Shown here: piece by piece, positions 17,316 to 30,864 of the stretch
Layout: each line of letters begins with the position of its first letter
Position numbering within the stretch: the first letter of the stretch is position 1
DNA from: Leptolyngbya sp. FACHB-60
GTDB taxonomy: Bacteria > Cyanobacteriota > Cyanobacteriia > Phormidesmidales > Phormidesmidaceae
Assembly (NCBI RefSeq): GCF_014695775.1
Contig: NZ_JACJOX010000006.1
Location: 1-64,000 of the forward strand
Length of the DNA: 64,000 bases
Reading direction: 5' to 3'
Program-made: the position numbers and the translations under genes
Notes under the pieces: generated by a model
Told to the model about the DNA's origin: nothing
What the model saw: only the letters and a program-made list of their open reading frames with translations
The model's database searches: none

Positions 17316-17413
17316 GGGCAAATGGCATTTGCCCAGCCGTAACCTGTGCCCAGACCTCGATCTCTGGTTACAGTCACAAACGCTGCATGGGGCGCAAGCC
17401 TTGCGCCCCATGC
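17316..17413. repeat. Two strong hairpins (dispersed-repeat type) between convergent genes
   Basis: The first hairpin is GGGCAAAT-ggc-ATTTGCCC (17316-17334). The second is a 14-bp stem, GCATGGGGCGCAAG with its complement, around a single base (17385-17413). Both resemble the short palindromes spread through cyanobacterial genomes. Lying between the 3' ends of pfkA and the minus-strand gene at 17434, they may also stop transcription from both sides. Confidence 0.7.
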
Positions 17414-17433
17414 AATTGCCATTAGCCAGCCGA

Positions 17434-17883
17434 TCAGTACACCAGGGTCGGATACTCCGCCACATCAAACTCAAAGCAGTGCCGCCCTTCAGGGTGCTGC
17501 CATCGCTCGGCATCGGGGTTTGACTCCTGAGCGGTGAGGCGGTGAGTGCTGCTGTCGGTATCGAAGGTGGCACAGAGGTTAAATTCGCGATCGCTCAGCC
17601 GCTCATATTCGTAGGGCTGGTTGGTCAATGGGTCGTTGCGCAGTTCGCTCGCCTCTAGGGTGGCGGGCAGCTCAAAGCTGTCGTTGTCGGTGAGGTAGCG
17701 CTCGTGGAGCCGCTGGGCAATGGTGCCCACGTCTTGCAAGCGCTGGCGATCGGCGGCGATTTCACGCTGCCGCCCTGGGGTGCCTAGCACCCAAAAGCCC
17801 GCTGCGATCGCTAACCCCACCGCCACGGTTGCCACCACCGCAAACGCTCGATCAAAAGTCTGATTGTCAAACGTCTTATTCAT
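17434..17883 (-). CDS. Single-pass membrane protein of unknown function
   Basis: The 149-residue product has one N-terminal membrane segment (about 14-35, FAVVATVAVGLAIAAGFWVLG) and a soluble, probably periplasmic remainder with a helical stretch (RQREIAADRQRLQDVGTIAQRL) followed by NDPLTNQPYEYERLSDREFNLCATF. That last motif resembles the small domain attached to pilin-like or DUF5671-linked proteins, but I cannot name a family. Its start overlaps the end of the DUF5671 gene by eight bases, so the two are probably cotranslated and may act together. Confidence 0.75.
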   Translation of the reverse strand: MNKTFDNQTFDRAFAVVATVAVGLAIAAGFWVLGTPGRQREIAADRQRLQDVGTIAQRLHERYLTDNDSFELPATLEASELRNDPLTNQPYEYERLSDREFNLCATFDTDSSTHRLTAQESNPDAERWQHPEGRHCFEFDVAEYPTLVY

Positions 17884-18583
17884 GGGCCAAATTTGGAACC
17901 TTAGGGGCAGGCTTGCGCCGAATCCAGTCGAAGTAGTACCACAGCACGCCGCCGTCGAGCACCAGCACTACCAGCACCTTGAGCAAAAAGCGCGGCGTCA
18001 GCTCACCCCGCAAAAACGAGGTCAAAAACGCAATCACCGCACTAATGGCAATGATGGTCGCGATCAGCAGAGTCAGGTAGGTGAGCACCTTGCGCACCTC
18101 TGAGAAATGCTTTTCGCGGTGGGCCGCCAGGTCGCGGTTGATCTGCCGCATCAACCCCAGATATACGGGGTAGGCCACCAGCAACCGCGCCAGGGCAAAG
18201 GCCACCCGCCAGGAGGGGTCGCCGTAGTAGTTGTTCAAACTGTCAGGAATCAGGTGGTTGATGAAGATAAAGGCCATCTCACCGAGCGCCTGAATCCAGA
18301 TGCCCAAGGTGACAAAGGCTAATAAATAAAAGAAGGCATCGCGCGCCAGCTCGCCCGAGCCGCCGCGCGGCGTGGGCAATGGGCGGCCCACAAGCCCTTC
18401 GTAAACCTCAAAGAAGGCGCGCTCTACTTCGCGGGTAGGCCAGCCGTAGTCGCGCAGCAGCTTGCTAATGAACTCGTCGGATGAGCCGCGATCGCGCGCC
18501 AGCAGAATGAACTGCACTAGCTCGCTGCGACTGTCGGGGGTAGGGGGAAGATCTGTACTCATGGGCCTACGGTAATCCGCCAT
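17876..18583 (-). CDS. DUF5671 family membrane protein
   Basis: The 235-residue product has a helical N-terminal part (about 15-60, SELVQFILLARDRGSSDEFIS, YGWPTREVERAFFEVYEGL) that resembles a winged-helix-like head. About four membrane segments follow, beginning at DAFFYLLAFVTLGIWIQALG, and the C-terminus is basic (DWIRRKPAPKVPN). This is the DUF5671 pattern; the function is unknown. An alternative start at 18562 (MSTDLPPTPD) is as good as 18583. It is the first gene of a two-gene unit with the overlapping gene downstream. Confidence 0.8.
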   Translation of the reverse strand: MADYRRPMSTDLPPTPDSRSELVQFILLARDRGSSDEFISKLLRDYGWPTREVERAFFEVYEGLVGRPLPTPRGGSGELARDAFFYLLAFVTLGIWIQALGEMAFIFINHLIPDSLNNYYGDPSWRVAFALARLLVAYPVYLGLMRQINRDLAAHREKHFSEVRKVLTYLTLLIATIIAISAVIAFLTSFLRGELTPRFLLKVLVVLVLDGGVLWYYFDWIRRKPAPKVPNLAHE

Positions 18584-18967
18584 AGATATTCTAAAAAGAA
18601 TGAGTGATCCACCTGTTTAACTGTCCTTTAAAGCCGGAACCGGAGGGAGGCTCAGTGGCGTATCCATTTGGTGAGAATGCGCATGGGTTGGCCGGTGGCG
18701 GGGTCGAGCTGGGGTTTGTGACCGGCGCAGGGTTCGGCAAAGCCGATGCTGTGGAATACCATTGCGAACCTATGTGCAATGCGAGATGGGAAAGGCTGCG
18801 CCAAGGTCGACAACTTCGTAGGCGAAGATGCTATGTCGGAGATTAGGAATTTCAATCGAAGGATTCTCTAATGAATTCGACCCTAAAACGTAGTCGCTGC
18901 CAACAATTTTATTCTCTTTCAATCAATATTTCTATAATAAATAAATCTCTATTTTGACTTTATGCGT
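18584..18967. other. Intergenic stretch entering the AT-rich island
   Basis: Apart from a possible 36-codon minus-strand gene (18652-18762) I see no supported feature. Composition changes sharply near 18,880, where the DNA becomes AT-rich. Confidence 0.5.
18652..18762 (-). CDS. Possible small protein (36 residues)
   Basis: The ATG at 18762 opens a short frame, MVFHSIGFAEPCAGHKPQLD followed by a PATGQPM segment and a basic end, ILTKWIRH. The composition looks protein-like and differs from surrounding noise, but there is no clear ribosome site and no family I can name. The frame remains open further upstream to 18855. Confidence 0.3.
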   Translation of the reverse strand: MVFHSIGFAEPCAGHKPQLDPATGQPMRILTKWIRH

Positions 18968-19468
18968 TTACAGTCGTCTTCCCCACGGCTTTAACCCAAA
19001 AAGCGCAAAGATCTTTTCTTTCGTGATTTTACCAGTAGGACAATGCTGTTCATCTGATTCTTCATTATTTAACTCTCTGTAAAAATCCTTCCCGGTTGCA
19101 AAATCATATATAGTATATTCAATCATACTGCTCATGAATTTTCTCTCCTTTTCAATCCCTGAATCAAACCTTCTCTTTGCTATGTCAGATGCGCTGCTCA
19201 TGACAATTTCCTGGATGATATGAAAATCCATAAGCGCCTTCCACATTTTCTCTTCACTAATATAAGACGGACATTGTTCTAATTTTAGATAAATCGCTAC
19301 TTCATCAAATTCATGCCTTAAAATCCATCTGCATCTATAAATAAACCTACCAGAAAAGCCTAGATTAGAAGCCCCATATCTAAGAGTCCATCGTATTCTG
19401 AGTTTAGGGTATTCAAAACCATTCTGATCTTCTAATTCGTCCTCATCTATGTTTTTATAATTATTCAT
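18968..19468 (-). CDS. Orphan AT-rich gene, unknown function
   Basis: The 166-residue soluble product has no recognised motif. It has an acidic N-terminus (NIDEDELEDQNGFEYP), an Arg/aromatic-rich middle (IRWTLRYGASNLGFSGRFIYR) and a helical C-terminal half. Codon use is A/T-ending and HIP1 sites are absent, unlike genes on both sides, so recent acquisition is likely. It stands alone within an AT-rich island that extends to about 20.3 kb. Confidence 0.6.
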   Translation of the reverse strand: MNNYKNIDEDELEDQNGFEYPKLRIRWTLRYGASNLGFSGRFIYRCRWILRHEFDEVAIYLKLEQCPSYISEEKMWKALMDFHIIQEIVMSSASDIAKRRFDSGIEKERKFMSSMIEYTIYDFATGKDFYRELNNEESDEQHCPTGKITKEKIFALFGLKPWGRRL

Positions 19469-20533
19469 ATATGGGTCTGATCCATTTTGATAATTTCGGC
19501 AATTACTTTATACTTGATTTTCCTAAATTGAAAAGCAGTCGGAAGCGATCCAAAGCTTTATTCCCGCATCATCTATTATCTTTTTAAGGCTAACTGAGGA
19601 GATATAGGCAGTTAGTATAACCAGCCCTTTTTCTCTCTTGATGCAATTTTTAAATGATTTAATTGCCCTATTGCTTCATATGTATTCTTTCTGTTAAGCG
19701 ACAGCTTTCACTTGATTATGTGTTTGTCTGTTAGGATATCTATCCTTTCTTCTTAGCTGCCAACAGAGAATTCTGTTTGACACTTTATTCCTTTCCTTTC
19801 TAGTTTGTTGGCAGCATAGGTCTGAAGCTCTTTTTCGGTTGAGAATTTCATTCTTTAAACTTGTGCGGTCAAGCTAATCAAAGCAAAGAAATCTTTTGAA
19901 AAGGAGTTTTATTGAGAAATATTTTTCGAAGGTGTTCTTTAAGTACGCTGAATTATATAAGTGGGTGATTGTAGTTTTCCCATGAATCGCTTTTGCATCA
20001 CAACATTCCGGACAATTTTTGACGGCAATGGTAGAATGCGTGTTCCAGACTACTTCAGCAGCGGCTTGGTCAACCGGAAGTCAAGGGTTTCAGCGCTTGC
20101 TCGGAAAAGTATTCGGACTATTGACATAACGTATGACCATGCAATGAGTAGCGATGTTGCATGGTCTACGGCAGTAATTAGTAGAGTGCATCTGCGCAGC
20201 AGTGCACCATTATAAACATCTTTACCACAAACTCTCACTTGTGCATTTGTTAGAGTGCAGGCTGAGTGAAACGAAGTGTAACTCAACACCAAAGCGGAGA
20301 ACATTGGATTCTGCGATCGCGCTATCCAACATACAACAGCCCTGCGCTTAGCCCGCTGGGTAGTCGCCCCGGTTTTGGCTGGGCTTGCAGATGGACTAGG
20401 ACCTAGATGTCGCCGAAGATGAGATGGGCGATCGCCTCAAGCAGGAGGTTGTTGCGCTCGCCAACCAATCCTAATCACAGACTGTATCCCCAACCTCTCT
20501 CGCTATGATGGTCAATAGCACGTTGCTAAACCT
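19469..20533. other. AT-rich non-coding stretch with decayed sequence
   Basis: These 1.06 kb are AT-rich up to about 19,950 and hold no convincing gene. Open frames of 84 codons exist on both strands near 20.0-20.3 kb but have no ribosome sites or protein-like character. From about 20,290 the composition and HIP1 sites return to the chromosomal average, and short pieces look like relics of a lost gene. Confidence 0.5.
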
Positions 20534-21154
20534 ATGACCCTTGCCAGCAGCCCTTCCCCCATTCGCGTTGAAACCGGCCACGGCGACATTCGCACCATTC
20601 AGCCGGGGCGCACCTGGGAGCAGTTTAAGCACCTGCAAAAAGGCTTTGAAAACACCCGTGGGCTCAGACTCTTCTATTACAACGGCACCATCGAAATCCT
20701 TATGCCTGGCGAAGCGCACGAACTCTTCAAAAGCGTGATTGGCTTTTTGATCGAGACTTTTCTGTTCAGTCGCGGCATTGAGTTTAAGCCCACCGGCTCC
20801 ATGACCCAAGAGAAAGAAGGCATCGCCGCCGCCGAGGCCGACGAGTCGTATCAAATAGATGGCTACAGGCTCTCGGTCGAAGTTAATTTCACCAGCGGTG
20901 ATGCCGCCAAGCTAGAGCGCTATCAAGCCCTAGGGGTCAATGAAGTCTGGATGTGGGAAGACGGCTCCCTAGTGGTTTACCACCGTCAGATTAGCCCCAG
21001 TGCCAGGGGTCACTACGAAGCTGTTGATCGAAGCGGCATCCCAGCCCTAGCCGAAATCGATCTCAACCTGCTATCAGCCTGCATTCTAATCGGAGAAACC
21101 TCCAGAATCCAGGTCGCTCAACGGTTGTTAGCGGCCCACCCGGCTAGGCAGTAG
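20534..21154 (+). CDS. Uma2 family (DUF820) restriction-endonuclease-fold protein
   Basis: The 206-residue protein belongs to the very large cyanobacterial Uma2 family with a PD-(D/E)XK nuclease fold; most members are uncharacterised. Family features: TWEQFKHLQKGF, LRLFYYNGTIEILMPGEAHE, the helix FKSVIGFLIETFLFSRGIEF, AEADESYQI, and EVNFTSGDAAKLERYQALGVNEVWMWEDG. The usual 'PDLVVEI' strand before the second acidic residue is altered to YRLSVEVNF, so the core may be intact but is not canonical. It is convergent with the prolyl oligopeptidase gene across a long hairpin. Confidence 0.85.
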   Translation: MTLASSPSPIRVETGHGDIRTIQPGRTWEQFKHLQKGFENTRGLRLFYYNGTIEILMPGEAHELFKSVIGFLIETFLFSRGIEFKPTGSMTQEKEGIAAAEADESYQIDGYRLSVEVNFTSGDAAKLERYQALGVNEVWMWEDGSLVVYHRQISPSARGHYEAVDRSGIPALAEIDLNLLSACILIGETSRIQVAQRLLAAHPARQ

Positions 21155-21165
21155 AGGAGGTACCA

Positions 21166-21213
21166 GGTATTGGGTGTCAGGTGTCAGGTACCCGACACCT
21201 GACACCCAATACC
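21166..21213. terminator. 20-bp-stem hairpin, bidirectional terminator or repeat
   Basis: GGTATTGGGTGTCAGGTGTC (21166-21185) pairs perfectly with 21194-21213 around an 8-base loop. It lies between the convergent Uma2 and prolyl oligopeptidase genes. The 'gtgtcaggt' units also recur as short direct repeats, typical of mobile hairpin repeats. Confidence 0.75.
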
Positions 21214-21221
21214 CGACACCC

Positions 21222-23345
<2,124 letters not shown>

Positions 23346-23380
23346 GCAATCATGCCTTCGTTAATTCAGGAATCCATTCT

Positions 23381-23791
23381 CTAGTCTTGGCTATCGACCC
23401 AATTTTCTAGAGCAATATTTGGATAGCTGCGAAAATCTTCTAGGTTATTGGTAACTAGGGTGAGATTGAGCCCAATAGCATGGCTGGCAATCAGCTTATC
23501 GAGGGCATCACTGCGGCGATCGCGGGTGGCAGCACGTACATCGGCATAGGCCGCCGCCGCCGCAGTGTCAAAGGCCACCACTGGAATCAACTCAACTAGA
23601 GCATTGAGTGCCTGCCGATTCTGCGATCGCGTCGCTTCTTGGCTAACGTGAACCCCGTATTCCAGTTCAGCCAGCGTAATCGATGAGATCACCACATCAC
23701 CCTGACGACATTCTGCAAAACGTTTCGCTACAGAAGGCGGCTGGTGCTTCATCAAATAGATGCAGATATTGGTATCAAGCATATATTTCAT
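23381..23791 (-). CDS. vapC: VapC-type PIN-domain toxin
   Basis: The 136-residue PIN-domain ribonuclease is the toxin of a type II pair. The acidic active-site residues are visible: Asp in MKYMLDTNICIYLM, Glu in SSITLAELEYGVH, Asp in DRRSDALDKLIASHA, and the terminal Asn/Asp in TLVTNNLEDFRSY. The start overlaps the antitoxin stop by four bases, the usual VapBC coupling. All catalytic positions look intact. Confidence 0.93.
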   Translation of the reverse strand: MKYMLDTNICIYLMKHQPPSVAKRFAECRQGDVVISSITLAELEYGVHVSQEATRSQNRQALNALVELIPVVAFDTAAAAAYADVRAATRDRRSDALDKLIASHAIGLNLTLVTNNLEDFRSYPNIALENWVDSQD

Positions 23792-24021
23792 AGCGTGTCT
23801 CGATCTTGATCGGCTTGCGCGGGGCGTCCCTCAGCCATAAAGTCTTCAGAAAAAGCGGCAAATTGTTCTAAAACATTAGTCAATGGTGCCCCCACCGGAC
23901 GAATAATTAGAGTATCGCCTTGGCGTTCAATGTCGTATTCCACATCTAGTTGCTCAAACTGAAGTTCTTTGGGAATTCGCACCGCCTGGGAATTGCCGCT
24001 TTGAAAAACACGTGTGCGCAT
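23788..24021 (-). CDS. vapB: VapB-type antitoxin (AbrB/SpoVT fold)
   Basis: The 77-residue antitoxin has an N-terminal swapped-hairpin DNA-binding domain (TRVFQSGNSQAVRIPKELQF, DVEYDIERQGDTLIIRP) and an acidic C-terminal tail (FSEDFMAEGRPAQADQD) expected to mask VapC. It should also repress the pair's promoter, probably through the palindromes just upstream. Confidence 0.92.
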   Translation of the reverse strand: MRTRVFQSGNSQAVRIPKELQFEQLDVEYDIERQGDTLIIRPVGAPLTNVLEQFAAFSEDFMAEGRPAQADQDRDTL

Positions 24022-24057
24022 AGGTAAATCCCCGCCGCAGAGATGATGTATCTACAA

Positions 24058-24079
24058 GTGTATACACCTCTGTGCAGAG
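24058..24079. promoter_or_regulatory. Candidate VapB operator palindromes
   Basis: Two adjacent palindromes, GTGTATACAC (24058-24067) and CTCTGTGCAGAG (24068-24079), lie about 40 bases upstream of the vapB start. Palindromes at this distance are where AbrB-fold antitoxins usually bind. The assignment rests on position only. Confidence 0.45.
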
Positions 24080-24085
24080 AGATAG

Positions 24086-26209
<2,124 letters not shown>

Positions 26210-26542
26210 GTCGGTAGCCTGATTGCCATCGTCCGGGCCGTCAAACGCTCAGCGCCGGTGAAATATCTTTCCCTTTGTAGAAATCTAGGTGCCCCGATTG
26301 GCCGATAATACTGTCATCCTGATACAAAATAAGAAAACCCTTGACTTGCGGCTGTGGAATGGGGTTCTCGCTAGGGTTTAGGGCAAGCGTAGCGGCGATG
26401 CCCACCCCGGGGCTGGGCTTGACCGAACACTGATGCCTCTGGTCTGGCTGACCTGTTGGGTGATGCCTAGAACTATTTGAATCCGAAAATCGTCTGAAAT
26501 ACTTGAAATACAGCTGCGGATTGCTGTTTGGAGTGCCGCTCA
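26210..26542. other. Intergenic region, no supported gene
   Basis: A 100-codon minus-strand frame (26241-26543) crosses the region but ends inside the start of the EAL gene, has no ribosome site and is not protein-like. No repeat or hairpin stands out. Confidence 0.5.
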
Positions 26543-27799
26543 ATGCCTGGACAACCGAATCCGGATCCGGTAACTAACAAGTTATCGCTGATACCCTATG
26601 TCTTTTTGTCAGCGTCTAGTTCTGGAGAAGAATCGATCGATGAGGTCGTGCTCGATACCCTCTCCGCCATTCGCCTCTACCTCAATATGGAAGTGGCGTT
26701 TGTGGCTGAATTTGCGGGCGGTAGACGCCGATTTCGCTATGTGGATTCGTCGTTAGAGCACCCACCGATCGCCGTGGGTGACTCAGACCCGCTCGAAGAG
26801 AGCTACTGCCAGCGCGTTGTCGATGGTCGGCTGCCAGAGCTCATTCAAGATGCCTCGGCAATTCCGGCGGCGCTGGACCTGCCGGTCACCATGGACTTGC
26901 CTGTGGGAGCCCACCTCAGCGTGCCCATTCGCTTAGGGAACGGGCAAATCTACGGAACATTCTGCTGCTTTAGCACCCGGCCCGATTTTACGCTGGGCGA
27001 TCGCGACCTGTCGATCATGCACCTGTTCGCCAATTTTGCCTCCCGCCAAATTTGTCGAGAGCTAACTACCCAGCGCACCAGCCAAGAGATGCTCCAGCGC
27101 CTGACCTCAGTGCTACAGGCTGAATCGTTTACCGTTGTCTACCAGCCAATTGTCGAACTCAGCGAAGACAAAATTGTCGGCTTTGAGGCGCTGACGCGGT
27201 TTTGGTCGATGCCTATTCGCAGCCCCGATGTGTGGTTTAACGAGGCCGCTGAGGTGGGCCTGAGCGAAGATCTGGAGATGGCGGCGATCGCCAAGGCCCT
27301 CAGGGGCTTTGACCACCTGCCCGACAATATTTATCTGTCTATCAACGTCTCGCCCAAAAACATCTTGAACGGCGCTATCCACCGCGCCCTTCAGGGGGCA
27401 CCGCTCCGGCGCATTGTGCTAGAGGTGACTGAGCATGTGCCCATCCCCGACTATGCTCAGTTTGGCCAATCCCTAGCGCCCCTGCGCGATCGCGGCATTC
27501 GCCTCGCCATTGACGATGCCGGCTCTGGCTACGCGAGTTTCCTGCATATTCTCAAGCTCAAGCCAGAAATCATCAAGCTCGACATCGGCCTCATTCGCGG
27601 TATTGATACCGACCTTAATCGCCGAGCCCTAACCGCCGCCCTAGTCGGATTCGCCCAAGAAAGCAGCAGCAAACTCGTCGCCGAAGGGGTAGAGACAGCC
27701 CCCGAACTCGCCGCCCTCAAAGAGCTGCACGTCTCCATAGCGCAGGGGTACTTGCTCGGGCATCCCCTACCGATTAGCGAAACCGCCGCCCTGTTTTAG
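26543..27799 (+). CDS. GAF-EAL cyclic-di-GMP phosphodiesterase
   Basis: The 418-residue cytosolic protein has an N-terminal GAF domain (about 20-170; LNMEVAFVAEFAGGRRRF, VGAHLSVPIRLGNGQIYGTF) and a C-terminal EAL domain (about 190-415). The EAL signature is VGFEALTRF, and the other metal and catalytic residues are visible: Asn in SINVSP, Glu in VLEVTEH, the Asp pair in IDDAGSGYA, Lys in IIKLD, Glu in EGVET, Gln in AQGYLLG. It should therefore hydrolyse c-di-GMP under control of whatever the GAF domain binds. GAF domains of this type can hold a bilin, but no cysteine in a typical chromophore position is evident. The ATG at 26543 has GGAG nine bases upstream. Confidence 0.92.
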   Translation: MPGQPNPDPVTNKLSLIPYVFLSASSSGEESIDEVVLDTLSAIRLYLNMEVAFVAEFAGGRRRFRYVDSSLEHPPIAVGDSDPLEESYCQRVVDGRLPELIQDASAIPAALDLPVTMDLPVGAHLSVPIRLGNGQIYGTFCCFSTRPDFTLGDRDLSIMHLFANFASRQICRELTTQRTSQEMLQRLTSVLQAESFTVVYQPIVELSEDKIVGFEALTRFWSMPIRSPDVWFNEAAEVGLSEDLEMAAIAKALRGFDHLPDNIYLSINVSPKNILNGAIHRALQGAPLRRIVLEVTEHVPIPDYAQFGQSLAPLRDRGIRLAIDDAGSGYASFLHILKLKPEIIKLDIGLIRGIDTDLNRRALTAALVGFAQESSSKLVAEGVETAPELAALKELHVSIAQGYLLGHPLPISETAALF

Positions 27800-28117
27800 T
27801 GAGCCGACCCGCCGTTGAAGGTTAGGGCTGGGGCTAAGAGGTTTGAAATTGGGTGTTGCTTAACGCAAGCATGATCTGGCCCCCAGCCCCCCATCTTGGG
27901 GGAGCTAGAGTCTCAAAGTTCCCCAGATTTAGAGGATTTAAGGGGGCTAGACAGCTCTGAGCAGGCCACCCTGCCCCCTAATTTTTGAGGGTTCTGAAAT
28001 GCCCTACCGATCTCACCCGCCGAGACAGCGTGTATTCTAGAGTGTCAAGTCTGACCCAAAACACCCGCCCGTAACCCAGGCAGTTAACCCCCGGCAGTTA
28101 CCCAAGGAGACAACGCT
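27800..28117. other. Intergenic region upstream of glmS
   Basis: Its middle (27878-27951) is a G/C-run repeat with 'gccccccatcttgggggag' and 'aaagttccccagatttagag' pieces. This family of intergenic repeats is widespread in cyanobacteria, and it can fold into an imperfect hairpin. No gene is visible. The glmS ribosome site (AAGGAG) is at about 28104. Confidence 0.6.
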
Positions 28118-30025
<1,908 letters not shown>

Positions 30026-30052
30026 GGAAAGATCTAGCTGTAAAAGTTGTTG

Positions 30053-30213
30053 TGAAAAACGCAAATAAAGTTGTATACCGCCTTGAGGCTGGGGCGTTGT
30101 AGCTCTCGGGCACCAGGCTAGTATAGGACTTTATTTTTTTCGCCTTTGGGGGAGGGGACGAGATTACAAGGCTTTCAGCCGTTTTGAGTCTACGACTTTA
30201 TTTGCGTTTTTCA
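30053..30213. repeat. 161-bp element with 19-bp perfect terminal inverted repeats (MITE-like)
   Basis: TGAAAAACGCAAATAAAGT at 30053-30071 is repeated in perfect inverted form at 30195-30213. A partial third copy ('actttattttttt') lies inside. Just outside, an 11-base segment recurs on both sides with one mismatch (TGTAAAAGTTG at about 30040 and TGTAAAACTTG at about 30220). It contains no gene and sits between glmS and the first nuclease-like gene, at the left border of the Dnd island. Confidence 0.65.
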
Positions 30214-30276
30214 TGTAGTGTAAAACTTGCACCTACCACTTCATAGAATGATGGCGCAAAACCTTCTACTCATGGA

Positions 30277-30846
30277 ATGCAGAACTCTATCGCAGAAATT
30301 GATGCGCTAACCTACTACGCAAAGAAATTTCAGCGGTTGCGGGTAGATCGTGCCCACGGAGTAGCCCCTCACAAGCCTATCTTGCTGTTAGCGGTGATGG
30401 AGCTATTCGAGCGCAATGCCATTGTAGAGAACCGTATTAACCTGTCGTCCCAACTAAACCACACTTTTCTTAAGTATTGGAGCTACCTAGGCTCAGCTAG
30501 TCATAACCCGGATATTGCGCGCCCCTACTTTCACATGAAAAGTGGTAAGTTTTGGCACTTGGTACCTAAATCGGGCTTTGAGGGAGTACTGGCGGCAAAA
30601 ATTAAGCTCAAGACGCTGGCGGAGGTGCGGGAGGCGATCGCCTACGCCTATGTGGATGAAGACCTATTTGATTTTTGGCAAACGGCAACTTACCGAGAGA
30701 GCTTATTAGCCGTTTTGGTGGGCCGCTGGTTTTCGGGCCGACTAGCCGAGATTAAGGAAATTTCACTAACCGATGAATTTCAAGATCCACCAGGGTACTT
30801 TAAGGATGCCTATGCCAGGTATATAGACAGGCTAGAAGAAGCCTGA
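30277..30846 (+). CDS. SBD-like protein without nuclease domain, paralogue of the next gene
   Basis: The 189-residue protein consists only of the domain that forms the N-terminal half of the following HNH gene: LTYYAKKFQRLRVDRAHGVA, PHKPILLLAVMELFERN, RPYFHMKSGKFWHLVPKSGFE. The 'R-x-G-x-APHKP-I/L-LLL' start and the later 'F/YPF-x-x-x...FWxL' block resemble the sulfur-binding domain of phosphorothioate-dependent restriction enzymes (ScoMcrA/SprMcrA type); this is an inference by pattern. By eye about half the residues match its neighbour. It ends before any HNH motif, so it could bind DNA without cutting, or regulate or dimerise with the nuclease. Nineteen bases separate the two genes. Confidence 0.65.
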   Translation: MQNSIAEIDALTYYAKKFQRLRVDRAHGVAPHKPILLLAVMELFERNAIVENRINLSSQLNHTFLKYWSYLGSASHNPDIARPYFHMKSGKFWHLVPKSGFEGVLAAKIKLKTLAEVREAIAYAYVDEDLFDFWQTATYRESLLAVLVGRWFSGRLAEIKEISLTDEFQDPPGYFKDAYARYIDRLEEA

Positions 30847-30864
30847 CGCGAAGGATTACAGATT

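Noticed and set aside
20050..20304. 84-codon minus-strand frame in the AT-rich island
   Set aside because: Overlaps another frame of equal length on the plus strand, with no start signals and no family resemblance.
26241..26543. 100-codon minus-strand frame after ligA
   Set aside because: Starts inside the beginning of the EAL gene and has atypical composition and no ribosome site.
27800..28117. Possible glmS ribozyme upstream of glmS
   Set aside because: The region is a G/C-run intergenic repeat. No conserved ribozyme core is recognisable, and glmS ribozymes are typical of Gram-positive bacteria.
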